The position numbers and the translations under genes were made by a program. Of a stretch of DNA of 64,000 bases, positions 22,841 through 36,463 are shown piece after piece. The notes beneath the pieces are model-generated. The model was not told where the DNA came from. It was given only the letters and a program-made list of their open reading frames with translations, and searched no databases. The stretch's first letter is position 1; every line of letters begins with the position of its first letter. The DNA is from Durusdinium trenchii. Its lineage: Eukaryota; Sar; Dinophyceae; Suessiales; Symbiodiniaceae. The stretch spans positions 632,009 through 696,008 of the forward strand of contig CAXAMN010023373.1 in NCBI GenBank assembly GCA_963970005.1, read 5' to 3'.

Positions 22841-25800
22841 TCAGGCGCCCACAGCCTCCTTGGCCGCGTAGATCACCTGGCAACAAAGACGTCCATCCGG
22901 AAAATGGCACCGGATAAGACATCATCCTCTGGATATCCGGATTTATCCGGATAAGATCCAGAAAAAAAGGTCCGTGATCAGGTGGACAGAGTTCCGCATA
23001 GATCACAATGCGAAGGTATTTGTTCCACCTTTCGATGGAAATGCCTGAACCCTTTGATGGTCAATGGCATCGAACTCGGCGTTTCAGGAACCCAACCAAT
23101 GCCGCCAGCGCTCGTCCCCAGGGTGTGGATCAGTCCCGAACATCCTCGAGTGTATTCTCTTCGTTTTGGTGAGCAATCAAAATCCCATGGGAAAATTCAA
23201 TGCCACAACATCTAGGGGCACGCACACCCACGTGTGGCTGAAGCACCACCGCCTCCGCCGTGATCTCGGCGATGCCTTGCTCCTCTCAAGGGAACACACT
23301 GGCCGAGTGGATCAGCTGCCAGGATCCTTTAGGGTCAATTACTTCATTTGCAGATTTTACACTCTACATTACCCACAACAAAAGAGTCAATAAGGTGGAG
23401 GAATGCTACTTTGACCCGTCTTTTTGGCACTTTGACCGAGTCTTTTTGGCACTTGCTGCCTCACGACACATTCACTGTGAGTCTAACCCAAATTTTGAAC
23501 GTTTGCAAGTTCAATGGCCTTGCTCTTGTGTGCGTGTGTGTGTTTAAGTATGATGTACAAATAAAAAATATAATTCCTGCAGTCATACTCGCCTTGCAGC
23601 AAGCCTTCTAGCCCATTGCGAAGAAGTTGGACCTATCCCCCTCATATAGTTTGATCCACTTTTCTTAAGAATAATTGTTGGCAACACTAACCGCCTTCCT
23701 TGCCCTTGGAATAATTGTTGGCAACACTAACCGCCTTCCTTGCCCTTGCTCACCACCTTTCATTCGACAAATCCGTCATCCTATGGTCTCCTTGTCAACT
23801 AAGCCTGAAAACACCTTGTCCAATTCAATTGTGGCAGTCCTTCTATTTCACCATTCCCTCATCCTATGGTCCTACTGCCAATTTAAACCCTTCTCCAACC
23901 CAATTCCAACAAACCTTTTTTCCGATGTTGGCTCATTGTTGGCTCATGCCTTTGGCACTGCCCATCCAGTGAAACTCATTGGCCAAATTATTTGGTGGCT
24001 ATGTGCAGCAAAGGTCTCCTCCAATCAGGATACCATGCACCTTGAGACCCGCAGGGCTATTCTATCAGGCGTAGTGGTGACCACAGCTGATCGGTGACCA
24101 GGTCTTAGGCGTTCTTGGGATAGAAAGCCTCACGGAACAGTTGGCGCAACAGACCCATTTGACAACCTCGCCCCAACTTCAATCGCAAAGAGCAAGTGGA
24201 AGGCCTGCAAGCACGGGTTTTCACGTTTACTACTTCTTTTGGCCAGAAAGTCTCATGGAACAGCTGGACACCCATTTGACAACATCGACTGATGTCAGTC
24301 GAACAGTTCATCTCGCAACAACATTCTCTCAATACCGACTTCTTTCCTCATCCAATATGCTGTGAGCTTACCTGGGTCACATGCAAGCCATCCTGATCGC
24401 ATGCGACATTTGCTGCACACACCCGCCTCATTGGCCAAAGTCCTCTCCCTTTCCTTGAAGTACCCATCCAGCAGCTCATGCACCTGCAATTCTTGGCCCT
24501 CATTGGTGACCTTACGGTCCAATGCCTGGAGCTTATTAAGCCGTCGCCTCTTGTCCATCTCTCTTTGGCAATGGCAGCAATCTTGATCCTCTCGTCTTCC
24601 ATCTTCTTCCCAGCCAAAACTTGCTTCTCCTCATTCTTCTCCACCTCCCCATGCATCTTTCTCAATATTGTCAGAAAATTCTTGCTCATGCCCACTGCCC
24701 GTCCGCAAGCAGCTGGCCCATGACTGGTGGCCAGTGCTACCTCATGCTCCATGTATGATAAAACAAGTAGGCCACACTGATTGCTCCCCATCGCCTGCCT
24801 AGTCTCGTGATTCTTCTTAGCTGGCGATGGTAAATCCACCATAGGCTCGTTGATCAGAATCAGAACCCATTGCAGCATGAAGAGTTTTAGTCTTTGGGGA
24901 TCCCTCCTCATGAAGAGATGTTTTGTATTTTGAAGCCCTCGTCATGAAGAGATTTAGTCTTTGGGGGCCTCTCCTCACGAAGAGATTTGGTCTTGGTGAC
25001 CTCTCCTGATTGACCACCCCCAATATATAAAAGAAGTCCAACATTCCCCACCCCCAATAGCAAGCCTTGAGGGACGGGGCTATTGATCCGGTGCTTGCAT
25101 TACCTTTAATGAGTGGTGTTGCTTGCAGCCCGCAAGTGAGTTGAAGTTGAAGGTTCCTATTTCGTGTCCCTCGCGTTGTTTCGGCCAGCCATCGCACCGG
25201 CTCATGGTCTGGAGCACATTCACCTGACCTTCTTCCACAAGCACTGCCCGCCGGACAGCTATTCAGACCCAACTAGCACTGCCCGCGCAAATGTTGGAAT
25301 CTATCTCTAGTGCCCCAGCCACATGATCTATCGCATGAACCCGATCATGTACGAACAGACCATCCCCGTGGTACTTCAATCTTCAAAATTAGTATTCAGC
25401 TAAGTTCCAAATGAGTCGGAGGCCTTTTGTTGGAGTGTTTGTGAGTTTTTAGTCGTGCTTTGCAGGGACAAACAAGACGTGTTGCTTGTGATTCTGATAA
25501 TGATCTCCCTTTGTAGTCACGTCGACATCAATCACGCCATCTTTCTGTCTCGGGAATCAGCTCAGCTCGGAACAACTACGGTCCTGTCCTGGGCATATTT
25601 CTCCGTCTTCTGCTTGATCTTCCCCCGCACGAAGCCTTCCAAGCAGCAAAGGATCAGAGAAACTGAAGGTGAACAGTGGTAAGCACAGAGATGAGACGTT
25701 TCATTGAACCTTTCTACGAAAGCAACACCGTGGGCGTTTTCACATGTTAAACCTATATTTGATGGTCCATGGTCGACGCTTCTGCCATGTCCTGGCTGCC

Positions 25801-28800
25801 CAGTTGGTGGCAGCAGATATTGAAACTTGATTCTGAGGGCGACATGTTAACGTGCAAAAGGGGATCTGAAGGTAAATTAGCTTCCTGCAACTCTGCAAAC
25901 TCTGCAATGGTGGTGGAGTGCTGAGCTATGGAATCTATGGCATCATAATGCTCATCATATATGTGCCACGTGGCTCTGCGTTGGTCGGGGCTCGAAAAAA
26001 CTGATCCACGTCAGTGGTTGCTGGCCTGGGATCTTGTTCAATTCATCTAGGCCGTCGGGCGTCCAGGGCACCGCCTCCTGGTCAAGTGTCAGGTTAACTA
26101 CATAATACTACTTAACATGTTCACTTGTTTACAACATTTTACAACAAAGTTGTTGTAGTTTTGATGTATTTAGACAAGTGAAGAGCAGCAGCACTGGTGG
26201 AGAAGCAAGCCTCCAACTCATTGGCTGGGTGGGGAAGCAGACCTCTACATACCGAGATCTTTTCAGATCGGAATCTTTGCAAAAAATATTTTAAAAAAAA
26301 AACATGTGTTCTTCAAAATTGGTTTCTTCAAAGATCGGATCAACATATATACCTGAGATGACTTTAATTAAAAAAACACATATTTAAAAAAAAAAAAAAA
26401 ACGTATAACACAATGCGGAAAAACGCACACAGGTCCGTTGTTCTTCGGACCAGGTCCAGCCCTCCCGTCCTTGCTGAGGCTGGCACTGGAGATCTCCTGG
26501 AACGCTGGACGAGAGACTCGACGACGAGACGAGAGACGAGTTCGGGCGGGTTCGGACCGTTCAACCGTGGCGAAAACGGGGTGACCGGCCAAACGCGCTG
26601 GTGAAGGACGGTGTGTTTCTTTTTTTCTGAGGGAGTTGGAAGAGCAAGGCATCTGGAAGAGCTGGTCCTTGCAGAGGCTCTGAGGAACTCTGACCAAACT
26701 GGAAGGCTGAACTCGGAAGCAAGCCATACTGGGTCAGACTGGAGGGGGGACCGACACCAAGCTTTCTATAAGCCATGGCAGGATGCAAGATCGTCCGTGG
26801 GAAGTGATGGCTGGTTCTGGAAGTCAATTGGATGTTCCATCAATCCTAGGGAGGCAGGAAACCTTTGAAAAAGACTCCGACATCGTCCCAACGGTTCAAT
26901 TGATGGAGGCTCCCTTTCCAACACATTCCGAAACGACCCGTTGACTGGGAACTTCAGCTGAGCCTGCTGAGCTGTGCCAATCTCACTTCTTGGACAAACC
27001 CCGTTAAAGAAAGAGCACCTCTGATGTCATACCATCGACCATCAATGCAGGTCCGCTCCAAGAAACACCATCTGCGGAGAAAAAGAATTGTAGCGGATCT
27101 TCAACAATCTCCAAGTTGATTGGCACTACAGTCGCACCAAACGCACCCAGAAATGCCTGAATCTCAGTGCATGCCCTCGCCTGCCTCACTATTCTTGGTC
27201 ACCCGTCCGGTGACTGGACCCCCTGACACCCGCCGGTGGAAACGGGCCCGACACCCGGGCGGCCTTGGTGTCGTGGCCACCAAAGATCTCCAAAAGGTGG
27301 TCCTCCATCCCTGCGGAAGAAAAGACGGACAAAAACACGTGCTGCCAGTGTTTTGGTCCAACAAGGGTTCATTCGCACCAGGTTCAAAAGTATACCCAAG
27401 GGTTCGCGACAACGGATGTAGAAAGAATGCGTCCTTACCAAGCTGGACCCATTCCCTTATTCCTTTGTTTATCTAGTGACTCTAGTCAACTGACTGGATC
27501 TCAATGATAAGGGGTGCCTTCCTTTTGTAGTGACTGTACCCCTTGTTACCTTCGGTCTGGCACGCCTAACGTGAAGGAGTTGTAGACCAGATCGGCCAGC
27601 TGATTGGTCCCTTCCTGGGCACGAAGAGAACAGAAAACGACCCACGCCATGATCTGCTGCACTGGTCGTGTTATGTGGAAATGAGGATTGGAGACAGTAG
27701 TGAGCATTCTGTCTTTAACGACGCCATCTATCTTGACGCGAATCATTTCACCATGTGAGCTCACTAAACCGTTTCAGTCACTGAATGTCATTATAATATC
27801 CCAATAAACAAGTTTAACAAGGTGTTTGAAATATACCAAAATGGACAGAAACTCCTCCACCAATAATGGATGCCCCGTTCTCACTTTCGACACAAATTCG
27901 GCCGTCGACCTGTTTCTCTGCCCAGACTCACCGTCGTCGCAGCCCCACAAACAGGGTCCGTTCCCCCTTGGCAACTCTGGCAACTCTGGAGACTAAAGTA
28001 GATCAAGTATTTGAGAGTGACTTTTGGGTTGTGTAATGTCACATACTGCTGGTGACCCGTGCTGGTGAAGCCCCACCACACCAGGCCTCCGACCGCACAC
28101 TGCACCGCTCACCACCCGGTCGTTCCCGCTCTCCTCTCCGCATCGCTTCGGAACCCGAGAAGCGTAGCCCAAGAAGGGCCGATGGGTCAAGGGGAAGTTC
28201 CTGTGAGACGGGATGGAGCGAGACGGCCGAGTGGTGGATTAGACATGTTTAGAGTTCTTTAGACATGGTTAGACTGGTTAGACCACCTTGTGTCCTGTTG
28301 GTATGAAAGTGGCAGACTTGCAGATTGTGGTCACAGGCATTTTGACCATCCGTGGAGTTCATCGCGCTTCAATTGAAGAGTGGGGTCAGTTTTTCTTGGG
28401 GTAATGCAGTTGGGATCATTTTTCCGTATCCAGTGAGCATGAGAGAAGCTACCTCAACAAGCCAATGTTTGGGGAGAGTGGGAAACCCATGCCATGTCCA
28501 TCCAAAGAATCACCAACCAAACAATAGAAACAACCTTCCACTGGGTGAACTTGCTCTCATGTCACTGATGAGTAGAGGGTAGTTTTGGGTAGTTCAATCC
28601 CCCCAAGAGCAGCACTGCACTGGAAGAAACCCCCAACTGCTGCAACACGAGTTCGCGGCTGCCAAACAGGGTGCTTACTGTACATAGTCTCCAAAAACAC
28701 TCCCTCAAATTTTGATCTGGTTCTATACCTACCACTCAAATCCAAGATCTGAAGTACGAGTAGTCACTGCATCTCACCCCCTACGCCACCCATGATATTC

Positions 28801-31800
28801 TACACCAGCTCATCTCACTCTGCGCTCCGCCAGAGCGCTGGATATGCACCGGTGCACTGATGACACCACAGGGGATGTCCTCGGGTCTTCGACATCGGCA
28901 GAATCATCCGATGTCCCTGAAAAACACGGACCGTACAGGTGGGATCACCGTAAAGGTTTATGTGTTCATGTTTATTGGTTGTTCACCTGGGGTTATCCAC
29001 TCTATTAATCAACCAATGGTCAAAGGCCATCTATGTTGTGGGATGTTGTGGGTGAGATTACCCCAATTGGTGCTTTTTTGGGTGTTGCCACCTCCCAAAG
29101 TAGCAATAATCCATCGACACTTCGACAACTTGCACACTCATCCGTGACCTACCTCTTGCCACAGACTGGGAGGCATATAGGCGGCATATATATATATATA
29201 TATGGGTTTTGCTTAACTTGAGAGAGGAAGGGGTGAACGAAAGGTAGCAGGCAATCACAAGTAACCCTGGTAGAAATCCATGACGGCGTGAACCGGCGCT
29301 TTGATCAGAATCATTTCTTACAGGACCAAACTTAATGCACAATCCCAACTCCTGATTGTAATACATTTTTGCTAAAGCAAGAAGAACTCAGGTAGCTCAA
29401 GCTACCTTTCGTGATTAGATGGATCCAAAGGTGTTCAATGTCAAAGAGTTGAAACTCCAGGTTGAACTCAAAGGGGATGTGCACGATGTAAGATAGATGA
29501 AATGCAAAGATACAACTGCGAGGTGTAGGAGTTTATATATATAGGAGATTATAGGGGTTTCTGCCGCTGATTCACTGAGTGTGGGACTTTATAATCTGAG
29601 GTCTGCTAAAATGATCAAAGCTTTGGGTCGCAATTTCAGTCTGGTCTGGGATGATATGATATTGATATAGATGATATAGGGACTATACTGAGTTGGCGGC
29701 CCCCAGATCGATAATCACCAAGTGGTTTTGTTCAGGGGTTGAGCCGCGCATTGGCCGAAAGGACCTCAAGGTCCTGCATATTTGTGGCGTACCCATTCAA
29801 TACGTCACATGACCGTCTTCACTACAATTCACAACTTGGTCATGGGATGAAGCAGGCTGTTTGGGGGGAAGAACAAAAAGACATGCATGGTTGACCGAAC
29901 TCTACACGATGTTACTTCGCAACCTGACAGCTGTGGTGGTTCCTGCAACGCGTAAAATGAGCTGATTTGGACGACCAGAAGTGAATTCCATGTGGATTAA
30001 AGAAATAGATTTGGTATGAATTGGTGTGTCCAAAACTCAGGAAATAGAAAGGCTAATCTAAGTTTTTACAGTCGTCACTCGCTCTATGTGTGGAGTGCTC
30101 ATGATTGGAAACAAATCGGTTCCTCTCCACTGAAGCTTGGTGAAACGGTGAAGCGATCGAATGCCCACATTCGAAAGGCTCAACGCCTTGAAAACCGTGA
30201 GAAGTGCATGTCGCTTTTCTGTTCACTGGCGCGTCCCATTGGATCTGAGCTGCGAACGTCCTTGGTCCTTGTGAGTCGAACGTACAGTTCCACAGTTCTA
30301 CAATCACCGCCATTTCATCATCTTGCCCCAGGTGAAGACCGATCCATCTGCCAAAACGGCCATGAAGGCACGCTGAGAAGCTTGAATTTGCTGCACACCT
30401 TTGAGCTGATCTTGAACTGCAGAACTGTCACCACCATAGTCCAAGCCTCCCCAGGTCACCACTGATCCTGTCGCTGAGATGGCAGCAAAGGCACCGGCAG
30501 AAGCTTGGACCTGCCGTATATTTCGCAGCTGACCTTGCACAGCGCTGCTGTCACCGCCATAGACGGAATTGCCCCAAGTGAGGACAGATCCATCCGCTAA
30601 AATGGCAGCAAAGGCACCGGCTGAAGCTTGAACCTGTTTCACGCTTCTCAGCTGATCCTGGACCATGCTACTGTCACCGCCATAGACGGAATTGCCCCAG
30701 GTCAGGACAGATCCATCTGCTAAAATTGCTGCAAAGGCACCTGCGGAAGCTTGAACTTGAAAAACGCCTCTCAGCTGATCTTGGACCATGCTACTGTCCC
30801 CTCCATGTACTGGATTGCCCCATGTCACGACGGATCGATCTGCCAAAACAGCAGCAAACGCGCATTCTGAAGCTTGAACTTGCTGCACGTTTCGGAGACG
30901 ACTTTCGACCATGCTGCTATCGCCACCTTGTTCTGAAAAACCCCAGGTCACAACCGATCGATCTGCCAAAATGGCCGCGAAGGCACCTTCAGAAGCTTGA
31001 ACTTGCTGCACATGTTTGAGTCGAGCTTGGACCATGCTGCTGTCACCACCGTACTTTGCATTGCCCCAAGTCACCACGCATCCATTTGCCAAAATGGCAG
31101 CGAAAGCACCCATCGACGATTGAATCTGCTGCACACCTCTCAGCCGATCTTGGACTGCGCGGCTGTCACCGCCGAAGTCTGGATGTCCCCAAGTCACCAC
31201 AGACCCATCTGCCAAAAGGGCAGAAAAGGCCCAGGCTGAAGCTTGAATCTGCTCCACGTGTTTCAGTCGATCCTGGACCGCGCCACTGTCTCCGCCACAC
31301 AGTGGATCGCCCCAGGTCATCACAGATCCCTCGACCGAAACAGCAGCGAATGCAGTTCTCGTTGCCTGAATCTGCTGAACGTTGTTCAGCTGGTCTCGCA
31401 CCACACTGGTGTCGCCGCCATGTTCTTCATTGCCCCAAGCCACTACGCCTCCACAACAGCAAAATGCAAAGGCGGAACTTGTTGCTGAGATTTGTGGCAG
31501 TTGGAGTACCACCGTCAACGTGTCACCATCACCAAGCCCGACCTCTTGCAGGGATGCGGTTTCCAAAAGCTTCCGTCCATCGGCGTGCAGCAGCTCCAAA
31601 AACTGGACGTCGAAGCTCATCTTCACCGACGTCTTCAACTCCTGAACGCTGGAACTCGGTGAAAACGACAGAGCAACTGAGCGACCACTGGGCAGAGATA
31701 CGTGAATCGTCAGGGTGTCTTCTTCGGCTCGAGGCTCCCGAGCATCCTCCATATGAGCACTGCGTTTGGAGTTGCACAAAGAGGCAGCAAAAGTGTGTTG

Positions 31801-34800
31801 GAAACCAAGCAAGAAGTCGGTGTTCTTTCGACATTGATGAAACTGTCCGGCTGGATTTACACCAAACACAAAATCAATTGGGTGATCGCTTTTGCTGATG
31901 ATCATCTCTTTCTGCACACACTTACAGGTGGTTGTGCTACGTGAGAGAATCAGCAGCTGGTCACACTGCTTTTTTGACTTCTGTCAGCCAGAGTGAGTTG
32001 CAGGCCCGGATCTGCACCTAATGTAGACTCATCATATAAAACCCCCATCTGGATTGGAAAAACTCTTCATATGGGTGGGGTTATTATTCTTCTGAACCCT
32101 TTCCAGGAGCGAAAAAAACAATGGACTAAGTCTCAAGCAATCCTTAAACGGTTCCGAGGTTACACAGATCGACGCGCTAGTTCAAGAGAACAAAAGCTCT
32201 GTCTGTGCCGAGGGAGCCTTTTCCACCCCCGTTCAGTTTCCATGGAAGCGGGATAGAAGAGGGATCCGCGCAGCAAGGAGTTTGTCTTTCTGTTGCCCAC
32301 CTCTTTTTAGGAGTCCAAATTATCCTTGGTTTTTGCAACATGCACAGTTTAAACCAACTGAGCATCAAGCGGCAATCACCGGAGAAATCCCAAAGAAGAG
32401 CCTTCAAAATCTACTCACCAACTCCTACCCTCACGCACTGACCAACTACTGAGATTGTGAATCCCAATCAAATGGACATGTAGTCAAAACAAAGGCCACA
32501 AAACCCCCCCACCGGCCACTTCACTGTCAAACACAACCCTTCAAAAAAGGACTCTTCAACCACTTCTTTGCAACCTACTACTTCACCTCAAGAAACTCCA
32601 AACCCTCCATTCTACAATCCAAACCCAGGTGGTAGAATGGAAGAGGTCAGAAGTTTTGTCCCATGGTCCAACCACCCAATCTGCTCCAACGACCTCTGTG
32701 CCCTCGGAAGCTCTGTGCCCTCGGCCGAGTGACCAGGCGCTTCCCCACGTGCCGCTCCATCTGGGTGCCAAAGATGGCGGCCGGCTCGGCGCGTGCGATC
32801 CTCAGAGATTGGTGAGAGTTCAGCAGCCATGACATGACAGGTGGAGGGTTTGTTGGTCCTAGTTTTCACCCGTCCCTGAACTCTTTGACTTGCTGTTTCT
32901 TTGGTTGGGTTAACCTGAGCTCTTTGGTTGGCTGAAGCAACACTTCACTTTTGAAAGAACTTTGCAGTTCTAGAGACTGAAAAGCCCAAGTGAGAATGTC
33001 AATTTTCACGATGTCGGTTTAACTCTGTACCCAACATTCATGACGTCCTCTGCCAAGTTTTGTGGACTTCTAAGCAGAAGTCTCCCCGTCCGTCTGGTCA
33101 AGACACATATTGGCCACTTGCGTATGGTCATCTGTGATCAAGACCTCGTCGCACAAGCCCTGCACCTCCTCCCGGAACCAGTCTCCATCATGCTGGCAAA
33201 AGGTGCCGGCCCAGGCCACATGAATGCCCATCTCCTTCCTTAGCAATGAGTGCATCAATGTGGAACGCCTCCCGAAAAATCGGCTACACTTGGCTCTGGC
33301 TCAGGGTCCACAAGAGTCCACATGTCCGCACCCAAAATTCTTTGCTTCCAACGAAAGTAGTATACAATCGAATAATTTTGGTGCGAGAACGTGAATCCTT
33401 TGTTTGAGGGATGAGTTCTCTGTCTCCCAGTGACCAGCTAGGATCGAACCCTTCACTGTTGAGTCACACTGCCGGTGGCTGATGATGGCTGAAGGAAAAC
33501 ATCCCGCGAGGTGGATTGGTAGATCAGCTATTAAAACTACCAAACTAGCATCAATTTCATTCAAAGGAAGAATTCTACATGACTGCAACTTTCCATTTTC
33601 CTAGAGTCCTAGAGACCATTCACCAACAAGAACACGATGGACGACATGAACTTCAAACACCACGTTCATCCACAGGTCTTCTTCCCAAGTGCCATCCTTC
33701 CAATCTCCTTGTGTTTAACCGTTCGACCTCTTGAGATTGAGGCCAAACCTCAACGACTGATCGTAGAGGAGGGCCAGTCACATCCCCATGCCCTGCTTGC
33801 CACTTCTCTTATGAACTGTTGTTCACGGAAAAAAACATGAAAAAACACACCGAAATGTGTGAAAACGGGTGTTATCTGGGTGGTATCTATATACCGTATA
33901 TACATGGTCCTGTTTTGCTTTGGCTCCTTTCTTGAGCTCGTCCCACGGAGCATCGGCACGGCGTCGGGAGCAGCGGCAAACAACATCTGGCCAGCGAAGG
34001 ACGGCCGGGAACCTCCAGCCCCCAGAGACTGCTCTAACATGTAGCATCTATACCAGCACCTTCCCTGCCAGGTCTCCTTTGGAGGTTTGTTAGGCCCTAA
34101 CAGGTTTCAATTGGTGACCTGTTGGAGGTGCTGGTACAAAAGATATATACATGATGTAGGAATATAGCAAAGCACTCTCCAGGTTTTACCTTGTTCGTTC
34201 CGTCCCATTATCCCTACACACGAGATGGAGGTGCGGCTCCAACAATTCTCCCAAATACTCCCCCCTCATTTTGGCAGTCGAGTGGAGTCGTCTCTGGTCA
34301 TCCACTCAACTGGACATCTCACCGTGCTTCTCCCGTCAATCTCCGCCAAGACTCGCCAAGACCTTGGTCATGGCCGCAGCATGCCTTGGTCGGCTCGGAG
34401 CTCCGTCCTCTCCGTCCGAGAGGGAGGAGTCTTCTGGTCGATCCTCTTGACCATGGGAGGGGACGCCAATCGGAAGCACCCGACCCAGCAACTGATCTGA
34501 AACAAGGAGCGTGGCGTCTCCAAAGACTACGGCACGCTTGCCCGTCAAGTTTTGGCAGTCGATGGACCTCGCAACAAGCTGGTATTCAGTAGGATGTAGG
34601 GCACCCACAGACTTGCACCCAAACACTCAGAAGTAGTTATTATATTACAGAAATCTTCTTACAGGTGCAAGCTCACTTGTCATGGTCGCACCAGCAAATG
34701 GGTCTTTCATGGTCAACAACACTCACTTGGACGTTGTGTTGAACATACGCCCAAAACTAACCCACTCTCAAGATTCAAGAACGCAAAAAGAAGGGAATCA

Positions 34801-36431
34801 CTTGTCACTGGTCTTCAATTCTCCGCTCCAACTCTTGGATATTTCAGTCGACTTCGACTGGAATTCACAGCCAACGAGGCTGAGCTGCCAACGAGCAACG
34901 AGCGTGCGTGCGGTCTCGTGGCGGAGTCGTCTGAGACCACCCGGTGATTTGAAGCGTTTCCATACTCGACATGGAGTATTAGATATGGAAGCCCCCAAAG
35001 TCTGCAGCGTTTCCAACGAACTTCTGAACCCACCCACCCACCCCCCGGATCGCCTGGAGAACCAGGCAGACTGCGACACGAAACGGGTCTGCTCGTCCAC
35101 GTATCCTGGCTACAGCGAGTTCCTCCCCATAGGGAGGGGAGGTGAAGATGCAGCAACAATACAGATTTCTGTTGAGCCAAGGATTTTGGAGTCGAAGAAC
35201 ACGGCAACATGTGCAATGATGACCAGCAAATGAACACTTGAAGCATCTTGAAGCCAAGTCTGGACAAATGTTCTGCCAGAAGTCTTGAAGTCAAGTTTCT
35301 CCCCAACAAATGGGACGAACATGGGAGGGAAACCCTCGAACACCCAACCCGCCCGAGCTCCCACCGGAGGTCCGTTTACCAGTTGGCTTCCACTCCGGGA
35401 CAGCGTGGCACGGGGATCAAGGGATGCGCCTGACTGGATGCTTTTTTGTTGGACAATCATTTAGATCCGAGACAGATCAACAACTTGACATGGCAGGTGT
35501 AGACGATCATCACGACCGGTGACGGCTGTTGTGTCGTGAGTCCTTTCTCCGACTCCATGGACCTCCCACACAAGTCGAGCGAAACCGAGCGCCACCGCGT
35601 TCCCACCGACGGCGCTCCGGGAGCGTGGGGTTCTCCAATGTCCGAAGTCGGGTCCTTCGAAGTCAAAGGTCACGCCCTGGGGCTTCAAGAGGTCTTCAAT
35701 GGCTTGCACGAAGCGAGCAATCTCGGTGATGCCCATGGGGCACACGGAGATGAAGGGCATCTGGAACTCCTTCTCCAAGTACCTCAGACCAGTTAGTAAC
35801 AGTTATATAGTAGCCACGGCATTAATCTCAGATGTAGTGCCGAAATATGTGAATTCCCCTCCGAAGTGTGGCGTTCCATTCAAGAAATCTACACCATGGA
35901 ACCTATCATACTGATTTCTACTGTCTGATGTCTTCTCTGAGCTTGGGTAGCTTGCTTGTCTTCTTTCTGGAAGTCTCCCGGAAAGCTGGACCGTCGGACC
36001 GGGAAGATTCCCCCGAATCTATGCGTTTCGAAAGCCGGACAACATAAACCCCCTGGTCGTGTCTCGACCTTCGATAGTCCGAAAAGAAAAAACAACTGCC
36101 CAGGTATGGTGGTTGTAGCACGGTTTAAGCCCTTGAAACACAGGGTGGTCCTATTGAATTGGAGAAATCACAAAGGGCCGGAGGGAGAAGGAGGTAGGAG
36201 GGTTAGATTCATCAACAAGGTGCTTGGCAGTCATGAGACCGACCTCACGGTAGGGCACGATGTTGAACCACGCCTGACTGGGAGGCACGCACAGATGCCC
36301 TGCTGGAAATTACTGAGTCATGCCCGGGAGCTTGGGATCCTTGTGCCCTGGCACATGTACCAAGTTCTCCCACGCATTTTCCCAGTTCCACCCTTTGTCC
36401 ACCAACTCCCAACTCTGTCTCTCTATCTCTC

Positions 36432-36463
<32 letters not shown>

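Noticed and set aside
23675..24097. 140-codon plus-strand frame opposite the protease relic
   Set aside because: It runs through the 40-bp duplication with no motif. The minus strand carries the recognisable protease core nearby.
30960..31095. GCCAAAATGGC words resembling part of the reverse-complement spliced leader
   Set aside because: They are part of the 123-bp RCC1-like coding repeat (codons for AILA), recurring in register with the repeat.
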